From assembly GCA_018609185.1 (NCBI GenBank), contig JAHCSD010000014.1:1-10395 (forward strand): a stretch of 10,395 nt of DNA, in the 5' to 3' direction. A model generated the notes under the pieces. The model ran no database searches and was not told the origin of the DNA. It worked only from the letters and a program-made list of their open reading frames with translations. This DNA is from Patescibacteria group bacterium (GTDB taxonomy: Bacteria; Patescibacteriota; Minisyncoccia; JAHCSD01). The number at the start of each line of letters is the position of its first letter. Position 1 is the first letter of the stretch. The position numbers and the translations under genes were made by a program. Shown piece after piece: positions 1 through 3,351 of this stretch.

Positions 1-46
1 ATACCCCATTGTAGCATTTTTAGGAAATATTGTCAAGCGTTTGAGA

Positions 47-75
47 CACTTCGGCGCGCTGAGCGCGCCTCAGTG
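47..75. repeat. GC-rich hairpin near the window edge
   Basis: A perfect 7-bp arm (53-59 with 63-69, loop TGA) extends past a TC/TC internal loop to CACT/AGTG. No T-run follows on either strand, so it does not look like a complete intrinsic terminator. Bases 1-46 hold no gene that I can support. Confidence 0.55.
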
Positions 76-108
76 CAAGCTATTTTAGCTATCTACCCCT
101 ACGAGTTT

Positions 109-142
109 ACACTGAGCTCCGATAAAAATCGGAGCGAAGTGT
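109..142. repeat. Hairpin with tandem G-A internal loop just upstream of promoter P1
   Basis: An 8-bp perfect arm (116-123 with 128-135, loop AAAA) is followed by a symmetric GA/GA internal loop and a 5-bp outer stem (109-113 with 138-142). As RNA, the GA/GA loop could form sheared tandem G-A pairs. It ends 10 nt before the -35 box of the promoter at 152-180. It could close an upstream transcript, although no U-run is visible. Confidence 0.6.
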
Positions 143-151
143 CAGAAACCC

Positions 152-180
152 TTGACAAATTTTTCAAACGGGAGTATAAT
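152..180 (+). promoter_or_regulatory. Consensus sigma70-type promoter P1
   Basis: Both hexamers match the consensus exactly: TTGACA at 152-157 and TATAAT at 175-180, with a 17-nt spacer. Initiation would be expected at about 186-188. The region downstream is a stretch of stable hairpins without a credible gene, so P1 most likely drives a structured RNA and perhaps the whole tRNA and small-gene block behind it. The match and spacing are seen directly; activity is inferred. Confidence 0.85.
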
Positions 181-204
181 GGAATGTTTAATAGTAAAAT
201 ACAA

Positions 205-223
205 CCCTTCGACATACTCAGGG
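205..223. repeat. Copy of the CCTTCGACAAGCTCAGG-type palindromic repeat
   Basis: It matches the 19-bp copy at 6711-6729 at 17 of 19 positions; the two changes are in the centre (AG to TA). Its AACCC and GGGTT ends pair with each other. The GGG end can instead extend the large hairpin at 224-269. Repeats of this kind recur through many uncultivated bacterial genomes. Confidence 0.7.
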
Positions 224-464
224 TTATCTTCTCCCAACCATATATTGATATATGCTTGGGAGAAGATAAAACCCGAAACCCCAGTTGCTCGAACGTATTA
301 TCTCGTGTTCTTAATCGGTAATCCCTCTTATGTCAGTATTCCTGCATGAGGGGGTGGCCAACTCATTAAGAATAACGGATAACAGGTTCACTCATCAGCA
401 ACTACCTGCCTCTTTATTCTCAAGACACAAAGTAGTTTTACAATTGGTCTTCTTAGAGAATATA

Positions 465-498
465 GGAGTGTAGGATTCGTGTTCGAATCCTACACTCC
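465..498. repeat. Perfect 15-bp hairpin resembling a tRNA T-arm and acceptor end
   Basis: Bases 465-479 and 484-498 are perfectly complementary around the loop TGTT. The 3' half (GTTCGAATCC, then CACTCCCA) resembles the end of a tRNA gene. However, the T-stem does not pair in tRNA register and no D-arm or anticodon arm precedes it. It is either a processing or stability hairpin, or a relic of tRNA-derived sequence. Confidence 0.7.
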
Positions 499-500
499 CA

Positions 501-653
501 AGGCAATGGACAAGCTTGCAAAAGACCTTGCTAGCCACTTGATGCTTAGCAGACAGATCTTTAGTAGGCTAGGTCTCCTCACGATTTCTGGGGAGACCAG
601 GCATATAACGTTCTTATGTGCTTGGTTTCTCCAGAATTGGCGCATCAAAAGTG
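501..653 (+). other. Gene-free segment with two adjacent hairpins, possibly more of the upstream RNA
   Basis: No credible gene is seen. A 9-bp arm with one G-U pair (571-579 with 592-600) is followed at once by a 13-bp arm with two G-U pairs (about 598-610 with 616-628). TTGATGC near 539-545 can pair with GCATCAA near 642-648 and enclose both. This gives a multibranch fold that ends right at promoter P2. It may be the 3' part of the P1 RNA. Confidence 0.35.
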
Positions 654-682
654 TTGACTTATTTTAGAAAATATGCTATAAT
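654..682 (+). promoter_or_regulatory. Strong sigma70-type promoter P2
   Basis: TTGACT at 654-659 (5 of 6) and TATAAT at 677-682 (6 of 6) are separated by 17 nt. Initiation would fall near 689. The first downstream element is the long hairpin RNA candidate at 708-834, followed by the small-gene and tRNA block. Confidence 0.8.
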
Positions 683-707
683 ACAACGTTAATGAGATAA
701 TCATTGT

Positions 708-834
708 ATCTGAAAGTTTGAGAACCTGCCTTCATGCATTTCTTGTGTGGAGGACCCCCCAGTCAGGCATGATACGTCATGCTTGTTGGGGGGATGATGG
801 CCCTGGTGCCCAAAGGGGTTCTCAAACTTGCGGA
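708..834 (+). ncRNA. Candidate small structured RNA, 6S-like in shape
   Basis: A perfect 13-bp closing stem (712-724 with 818-830) encloses a large, mostly unpaired region. An apical arm follows, made of CCCCCCA pairing with TGGGGGG and then an 8-bp stem (aggcatga with tcatgctt, one G-U) capped by TACG. The 3' side of the internal region holds a small GGC/GCC hairpin. Closing stem, central bubble and apical stem with a small 3' hairpin recall 6S RNA, but at about 125 nt it would be short and I see no diagnostic sequence. The SRP RNA GGAA-type apical core is absent. It begins about 20 nt after the predicted P2 start. Confidence 0.45.
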
Positions 835-835
835 G

Positions 836-875
836 ACAATGAAGGGGGGCGGAAATAAAAAAGAGCCTTCATTGT
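836..875. repeat. 10-bp perfect inverted repeat with purine-rich loop
   Basis: ACAATGAAGG (836-845) pairs with CCTTCATTGT (866-875) around a 20-nt purine-rich loop. It follows the candidate RNA closely and could form its 3' boundary, although no U-tract follows. A second 7-bp hairpin lies at 937-961. Otherwise 876-983 holds nothing recognisable. Confidence 0.6.
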
Positions 876-983
876 TCACGCCTCCATTTGTATAACTTCC
901 TGAATGATCCCACCGCCAACCCGAAGAAAATGAAGACTCTCTTTTATTTCCTTTAAGAGAGGAAAGACGGACAGTTTATAGAA

Positions 984-1028
984 TTTCCCCAGAGGAATTT
1001 TGTATAAAGATTTTTCTGGGGAGGTGAT
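984..1028 (+). promoter_or_regulatory. Leader hairpin sequestering the Shine-Dalgarno site, copy 1
   Basis: TTTCCCCAGA (984-993) pairs with TCTGGGGAGG (1015-1024), ten pairs including two G-U. The 3' arm is the Shine-Dalgarno site of the following gene. Inside, ATTTT pairs with AAGAT (one G-U) around a 5-nt loop. The segment 987-1024 matches 2569-2606 at 34 of 38 positions. The two UU-to-CC differences keep the outer stem paired, and others fall in the loop. Sequestration would hold translation down until the hairpin opens; the trigger is unknown. Confidence 0.6.
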
Positions 1029-1031
1029 ATC

Positions 1032-1241
1032 TTGAAAGATATAGAACCAACAGAAGAGGACGAGCGCCTCGAAGATATACATCCTGTGTACAGCAGCGAG
1101 CGAATAACGTCTGTAATTGCCGCGTCGGGTAAGCCGTCTCGACAATACGGAACAGGAAGAAGATGCAGTACGCCAGGGTGTAGTTCCATCCTTTCTCGGT
1201 ACAATCCGGATTCCAAGTGTTCTCCTTGTGAAAGAAACTAA
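1032..1241 (+). CDS. Small protein with a C-terminal four-cysteine zinc-ribbon-like motif
   Basis: This is a 69-codon gene. The TTG start is chosen because GGAGGTGAT at 1020-1028, a near-complete complement of the 16S rRNA tail, lies directly upstream and no ATG is available there. The N-terminal half is acidic (many E and D). The C-terminal third holds C45, C50, C63 and C66 (C-x4-C-x12-C-x2-C) around an LSRYN segment. This resembles short zinc ribbons found in small bacterial proteins, so metal binding is likely by pattern. No enzyme or DNA-binding domain is visible. Translation should depend on the hairpin at 984-1028, and a stem-loop at 1250-1285 follows the stop. Function is unknown. Confidence 0.6.
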   Translation: MKDIEPTEEDERLEDIHPVYSSERITSVIAASGKPSRQYGTGRRCSTPGCSSILSRYNPDSKCSPCERN

Positions 1242-1249
1242 AAGATGAT

Positions 1250-1285
1250 AAGATTCTTTCCGTTTCGTTAGACGGAAAGAATCTT
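1250..1285 (+). terminator. 14-bp stem-loop after the first small gene, weak terminator candidate
   Basis: Bases 1250-1263 and 1272-1285 are perfectly complementary with an 8-nt loop. Only about three T residues follow before CCCC. Termination would therefore be inefficient, and the element may instead protect the 3' end or serve as an RNase processing site between the gene and tRNA-Arg. Confidence 0.45.
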
Positions 1286-1328
1286 TCCCCAGAGGCTAGA
1301 TCTCAAAATCTAGATTCTAGAGAGGGAG
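1284..1328 (+). repeat. Degenerate copy of the leader hairpin
   Basis: It opens with TTTCCCCAGAG like the three intact leaders, and an inner stem CTAGAT/ATCTAG (1296-1301 with 1308-1313) is followed by a second tandem CTAG copy. The 3' arm reads TCTAGAGAGGGAG instead of TCTGGGGAGG, so the outer stem is disrupted. No initiation codon with a useful reading frame follows; the next gene is tRNA-Arg. A strong Shine-Dalgarno-like AAGGAGG at 1358-1364 also leads nowhere. This may be the remnant of a lost small gene. Confidence 0.4.
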
Positions 1329-1393
1329 CTTACAATTTCATATCACAAAAAGAAAACAAGGAGGCTTTTTCTCATTGGAAGCGTTACTAAAGT

Positions 1394-1470
1394 CTCCCAG
1401 TAGCTCAATTGGATAGAGTAGCGGACTTCTAATCCGCAGGTTGCAGGTTCGAGTCCTGCCTGGGAGGCCA
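1394..1470 (+). tRNA. tRNA-Arg (UCU)
   Basis: A full cloverleaf can be drawn. The acceptor is CTCCCAG/CTGGGAG. The D-stem is GCTC/GAGT. The anticodon stem is GCGGA/TCCGC with loop CTTCTAA, giving anticodon TCT. The T-stem is GCAGG/CCTGC with loop TTCGAGT. The discriminator is G and CCA is encoded at 1468-1470. A 7-bp inverted repeat (1386-1392 with 1475-1481) sits just outside the gene and extends the acceptor helix of the precursor. It decodes AGA and AGG. Confidence 0.96.
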
Positions 1471-1522
1471 TATGCTTTAGTGTGGGGGCAAAAACAAAAA
1501 GAGCAAAGGAAAGGAGGATCGA

Positions 1523-1702
1523 ATGATCTGTACAGAGTGTCGGCCAGACAAGTCCGTACCCAAGGAGTACGAAGAATCCCATGCCAATTGGCATAAACGT
1601 GGCATGAAGACGCATTCCAGGAGACACACGTATGAGCAGGATGAGAATATCCGACTCGCGCGTCAGTATCGAAATAACAGGCCAAAGAGTAAAAGGCCAT
1701 AG
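1523..1702 (+). CDS. Small Cys/His-rich basic protein, 59 aa
   Basis: The ATG at 1523 follows a strong Shine-Dalgarno AAAGGAGG (1509-1516) at normal spacing, and the frame closes with TAG at 1700-1702. The product starts MICTEC (C3-x2-C6) and contains H20, H24, H31 and H35, ending in a very basic tail (NNRPKSKRP). The CxxC pair with spaced histidines could bind a metal, and the charge suggests nucleic-acid contact; both are inferences. A longer open frame on the other strand here comes from the antisense of tRNA-Arg and is spurious. The gene lies between tRNA-Arg and a pair of strong hairpins in front of tRNA-Val. Confidence 0.6.
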   Translation: MICTECRPDKSVPKEYEESHANWHKRGMKTHSRRHTYEQDENIRLARQYRNNRPKSKRP

Positions 1703-1707
1703 GATAA

Positions 1708-1729
1708 GGCCCAGTAACATAACTGGGCC
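1708..1729 (+). repeat. 8-bp perfect hairpin after the 59-aa gene
   Basis: GGCCCAGT (1708-1715) pairs with ACTGGGCC (1722-1729) around a 6-nt loop, starting 6 nt after the stop codon. No U-run follows. Confidence 0.6.
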
Positions 1730-1733
1730 GCCT

Positions 1734-1770
1734 ACCACATGTTTAGAGGTTCAACCTCTAAACATGTGGT
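1734..1770. repeat. 16-bp perfect hairpin before tRNA-Val
   Basis: Bases 1734-1749 and 1755-1770 are perfectly complementary around the loop TTCAA. There is no U-tract, so it is not a classical terminator. It begins 5 nt after the preceding hairpin and ends 13 nt before the tRNA. A role in maturation of the transcript, for instance as a double-strand cleavage site, is possible. Confidence 0.75.
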
Positions 1771-1783
1771 GAGTGAAATAGGT

Positions 1784-1859
1784 GGGGGGTTAGCTCAGCG
1801 GCTAGAGCGCCTGTTTTACACACAGGAGGTCACAAGTTCGAATCTTGTACTCCCCACCA
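1784..1859 (+). tRNA. tRNA-Val (UAC)
   Basis: The acceptor is GGGGGGT/ACTCCCC with one G-U pair. The D-stem is GCTC/GAGC. The anticodon stem is CCTGT/ACAGG with loop TTTACAC, giving anticodon TAC. The T-stem is ACAAG/CTTGT with loop TTCGAAT. The discriminator is A and CCA is encoded at 1857-1859. The three bases before the gene (GGT, 1781-1783) could pair with the discriminator and CC of the tail, extending the helix in the precursor. Confidence 0.96.
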
Positions 1860-1861
1860 CA

Positions 1862-1927
1862 CTTCCCCAGAGTTTATTTATATCTACTGAGATACCTCAG
1901 TAGATATCTCAGTAGATTCTGGGGAGG
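1862..1927 (+). promoter_or_regulatory. Leader hairpin with duplicated arm, copy 2 of the GGGGAGG family
   Basis: CTTCCCCAGA (1862-1871) pairs with TCTGGGGAGG (1918-1927), one G-U, again burying GGGGAGG. Inside, an 11-bp perfect stem (1881-1891 with 1896-1906, loop ATAC) is followed by a second copy of its 3' arm, CTCAGTAGA at 1908-1916. TCTACTGAG at 1883-1891 can therefore pair with either copy, but not both. The second choice would pull sequence next to the sequestering stem, so the layout could act as a two-state switch. The freed site at 1921-1927 has no ATG behind it; the next gene has its own site at 1991-1997. Confidence 0.55.
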
Positions 1928-1959
1928 AAAGATTTATCCGCACCATAAATCCATTCTCC

Positions 1960-1978
1960 TTGAGCCGGGGAGGCTCAA
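1960..1978 (+). repeat. Hairpin with GGGGA pentaloop
   Basis: TTGAGCC (1960-1966) pairs with GGCTCAA (1972-1978), and the loop is GGGGA. It lies in the 5' leader of the 155-codon gene. Two further hairpins with GAGGA pentaloops lie after that gene. Confidence 0.65.
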
Positions 1979-2002
1979 CAAGCCACAGCTGAGGAGGTTG
2001 TG

Positions 2003-2470
2003 ATGTCACCTGAAGACAGCAGGATAGAACGCAGTTTGGTCGAGAAGACCGAACAATTCTGGAGAACAGACAAGATGCGCGCACTGGCCTTAAAGGCATT
2101 ACTGATTTTGGGGGATCTCGGAATCAGGTCTTACTTACATTCTCGTTATAATGACGATAGAGCGTTTGCGATTTACGCAGATCATATCGAAGTATCTCTC
2201 AATATACTGTATTGGAGTGTTGAAAAATCAAAAAATAGTGTTAATCCGTTTCTGTGGGTGAGTGGCGACACTTTCGAGCCAGATTCATTCCCGGAAATGT
2301 GGAGTTCGGACAAGATCTCTGATCGTATGAAGATAGTGGCGATGGCATTTGTAGAAAACGGTTTTCGAGCGCGGCGTGCTTCGTTTGACGATAAGGTATA
2401 CCTAAGGGTACTTATTATCCAAGATGAAGCGGAAGGACTTACGGCAGAGTTACGATTCAGAGATCTCTAG
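2003..2470 (+). CDS. Hypothetical protein, 155 aa, no recognised domain
   Basis: The ATG at 2003 is preferred over the in-frame GTG at 2000 because GAGGAGG (1991-1997) gives a 5-nt spacer to it. The N-terminus is charged and helical in character, followed by LKALLILGDLGIRSY, then a central segment rich in aromatic residues (ILYW, PFLWV, PEMW) and a C-terminal part that reads like alternating strands ending ELRFRDL. There is no signal peptide, no convincing membrane span and no cysteine cluster, unlike the three other small proteins nearby. I do not recognise a family. Hairpins surround it: the leader at 1862-1927, purine-loop hairpins on both sides and a 12-bp bracketing inverted repeat. A short frame without ATG ends in a TGATG overlap at its start, so coupling to a leader peptide is possible but unproven. 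Confidence 0.65.
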   Translation: MSPEDSRIERSLVEKTEQFWRTDKMRALALKALLILGDLGIRSYLHSRYNDDRAFAIYADHIEVSLNILYWSVEKSKNSVNPFLWVSGDTFEPDSFPEMWSSDKISDRMKIVAMAFVENGFRARRASFDDKVYLRVLIIQDEAEGLTAELRFRDL

Positions 2471-2497
2471 ATAAGTCACAAACGGTGCGGATAAAAA

Positions 2498-2564
2498 GGA
2501 CTGGCGAGGAGCCAGTTCAAGGAAACTGAGGTGAGGAGCCTCATGTTCTCGAACGTCAGTTTCC
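2498..2564 (+). repeat. Two hairpins with GAGGA pentaloops after the 155-codon gene
   Basis: The first is 2498-2505 with 2511-2518 (8 bp, one G-U), loop GAGGA. The second is 2527-2532 with 2538-2543 (6 bp, one G-U), also with loop GAGGA. An overlapping outer arm, 2521-2529 with 2556-2564 (9 bp, perfect), could enclose or compete with the second. Exposed GGA in a hairpin loop is the shape recognised by CsrA/RsmE-type proteins and also mimics a Shine-Dalgarno site; neither role is shown here. Confidence 0.6.
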
Positions 2565-2565
2565 A

Positions 2566-2606
2566 CCTCCCCAGAGAAATTTTCCATAAAGATTTTTGTG
2601 GGGAGG
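2566..2606 (+). promoter_or_regulatory. Leader hairpin sequestering the Shine-Dalgarno site, copy 3
   Basis: CCTCCCCA (2566-2573) pairs perfectly with TGGGGAGG (2599-2606). The inner ATTTT/AAGAT stem seen at 984-1028 is kept, with a different loop (CCATA instead of GTATA). The whole Shine-Dalgarno sequence of the next gene is in the 3' arm. Compared with copy 1, the outer G-U pairs have become G-C pairs, which supports selection on the paired structure. Confidence 0.6.
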
Positions 2607-2612
2607 AGTATA

Positions 2613-2852
2613 ATGAAACGGATAGATTTCGAGACACTTCGTACAAATCTTAAAGTAATGTGTCATGACTGTAATTCAGAAATTTCTTGTACAAAAGGAT
2701 ATGATGGAATACCGATAATCCAAAAAGGAAACCATAAACTGTTCTTTTATATTGAACACGGTTGGTTTGCGTGTTGTAAAACAACAATGCAAAAATTTGG
2801 AAAAGGGAGCAGAAAATCAAAACTTTCCCATCCGTGTCGATGGGAAGCCTGA
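2613..2852 (+). CDS. Small Cys-rich hypothetical protein, 79 aa
   Basis: The start is ATG 2613, with GGGGAGG at 2600-2606 and a 6-nt spacer; an in-frame GTG at 2598 lies inside that Shine-Dalgarno hairpin and is unlikely. The product contains C17-x2-C20 (CHDC), C26, a C54-C55 pair and C75, plus several histidines, and a basic C-terminal tail (KFGKGSRKSKLSHPC). A metal-binding role is plausible from the cysteines, but the spacing fits no family I can name. The stop codon is inside a 10-bp hairpin (2848-2874). The leader is nearly the same as that of the 69-codon gene, so the two may be regulated together. Confidence 0.6.
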   Translation: MKRIDFETLRTNLKVMCHDCNSEISCTKGYDGIPIIQKGNHKLFFYIEHGWFACCKTTMQKFGKGSRKSKLSHPCRWEA

Positions 2853-2874
2853 TCAGAACTTAAATCTGATCAGG
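2848..2874. repeat. 10-bp hairpin over the stop codon of the 79-aa gene
   Basis: CCTGATCAGA (2848-2857) pairs with TCTGATCAGG (2865-2874), loop of 7 nt. The TGA stop at 2850-2852 is inside the 5' arm. The 3' arm ends exactly where the tRNA-Lys bracketing repeat begins. Confidence 0.65.
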
Positions 2875-3029
2875 GCCTTCATAATCCTACAAAAGCCACG
2901 TGCCAAACGGTACTGTGGCAAACGGGCGGGTGCGTAGCTCAGTGGTAGAGCTTCTGGCTTTTAACCAGAGAGTCGTGGGTTCGATTCCCTCCGCGCCCCC
3001 CACCCCCTTTTTTGTAGGATTATGAAGGC
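2875..3029. repeat. 20-bp perfect inverted repeat bracketing tRNA-Lys
   Basis: Bases 2875-2894 are the exact reverse complement of 3010-3029. In the transcript this makes a 20-bp helix closing a 115-nt loop that holds a smaller imperfect hairpin (2895-2919) and the complete tRNA-Lys. Such a helix would be a natural double-strand processing site on the way to mature tRNA. It could also be the ends of an inserted cassette. Confidence 0.8.
2928..3002 (+). tRNA. tRNA-Lys (UUU)
   Basis: The acceptor is GGGTGCG/CGCGCCC with one U-G pair. The D-stem is GCTC/GAGC. The anticodon stem is TCTGG/CCAGA with loop CTTTTAA, giving anticodon TTT. The T-arm is GTGGG/CCCTC with loop TTCGATT and a T-T mismatch at pair 50-64. 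CCA is encoded at 3000-3002. The discriminator position would be C, whereas bacterial tRNA-Lys usually has A or G there. The gene sits inside a 20-bp inverted repeat. Confidence 0.93.
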
Positions 3030-3295
3030 TTTGATTGTGGGTCTCGTTTCTTTCTCTCTCTCATTGGATACTAATACTTAAGCTCTAGGATCTAAAACTA
3101 GTATCTAGTGAGAGGGAGAGTGAAGGTCTGGGTTTGGTCCCTCCCGCCCAGACTCGACATTCTCCCTCACCATCTATGGCGAGAGCCTTGAAACTGGTTA
3201 ACCCTAGCGGGGTTAGACCCACTAGGGACTCCCTAAGATCCAGCGACTAGTAGTTCTTTTTACTAACCTCCTTATTCGTCGCTGGATCCTAGAGG
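3030..3295 (+). other. Gene-free, hairpin-dense tail of the tRNA block
   Basis: No coding frame is credible. A 22-bp stem with four G-U pairs spans 3052-3073 with 3099-3120. Part of its 3' arm (3112-3119) can instead pair with 3161-3168 around a 7-bp hairpin (3126-3132 with 3147-3153). Further stems are 3199-3204 with 3210-3215, competing with 3202-3207 with 3222-3227, and the 11-bp 3237-3247 with 3278-3288. This could be an untranslated 3' region or another structured RNA. Confidence 0.45.
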
Positions 3296-3336
3296 GATAA
3301 ACAAAAATTCCGCTTTTTGCGGAATTTTTGTTTATC
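3296..3336. terminator. Strong bidirectional intrinsic terminator
   Basis: An 18-bp perfect stem (3296-3313 with 3319-3336) has an AT-rich outer part and a GC-rich tip with loop TTTTT. Because the outer stem is A-rich on one side and T-rich on the other, it gives a U-tract on either strand. It sits between the plus-strand RNA block and the convergent cysS, ending 15 nt before the cysS stop codon, and would stop both. Confidence 0.88.
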
Positions 3337-3351
3337 TGATTAATCGATTAG

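Larger units (their letters stand above)
187..500 (+). ncRNA. Candidate structured non-coding RNA of unknown class
   Basis: This gene-free segment lies directly behind the consensus promoter. The main hairpin has a 14-bp perfect stem (224-237 with 256-269), a single C/C mismatch, and a further 7-bp stem (239-245 with 248-254). A multibranch element follows, closed by 308-315 with 365-372 and enclosing a CCCTC/GAGGG hairpin (about 323-350). A perfect 15-bp hairpin at 465-498 comes last. I checked for the conserved cores of RNase P RNA, tmRNA and SRP RNA and did not find them. The 3' end is uncertain because no U-run follows the last hairpin. The short open frames here start in or before the -10 box. 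Confidence 0.4.
1933..2495. repeat. 12-bp inverted repeat bracketing the 155-codon gene
   Basis: TTTATCCGCACC (1933-1944) is the exact reverse complement of bases 2484-2495. The arms lie 58 nt before the start codon and 14 nt after the stop. In RNA they would tie the 5' and 3' flanks of the message together; in DNA they could be the ends of a mobilised cassette, but no target duplication was found. Confidence 0.65.

Noticed and set aside
73..349. Two plus-strand open frames at the left end (82 and 65 codons)
   Set aside because: Their starts, including the internal ATGs at 179 and 184, precede or overlap the -10 box and the expected transcription start of P1, and the sequence is dominated by perfect stems, which fits RNA rather than protein.
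465..500. Fourth tRNA gene suggested by GTTCGAATCC and ACTCCCA
   Set aside because: The T-stem does not pair in tRNA register and no D-arm or anticodon arm is found upstream; the segment is a simple 15-bp hairpin.
187..660. RNase P RNA or tmRNA
   Set aside because: The P4 core sequences of RNase P and the tag-coding region and tRNA-like ends of tmRNA could not be found.
708..834. SRP (4.5S) RNA
   Set aside because: The apical GGAA-type core with its conserved A/C-rich partner strand is absent; the tip is an 8-bp stem with a TACG loop.
1338..1738. Two overlapping minus-strand open frames of 120 and 131 codons
   Set aside because: They run through the antisense of tRNA-Arg, and one contains the GRTRTCNLRIRSP-type translation that is a familiar artefact of tRNA antisense. 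The plus strand has a tRNA and a small gene with a good ribosome-binding site here.
1932..2003. 23-codon leader peptide from an ATT codon after GGGGAGG, ending in a TGATG overlap with the 155-codon gene
   Set aside because: ATT initiation is very rare and the spacing is short, so I do not list it as a gene.
2598..2612. GTG start at 2598 for the 79-aa gene
   Set aside because: It lies within the Shine-Dalgarno hairpin; ATG 2613 has ideal spacing from GGGGAGG.
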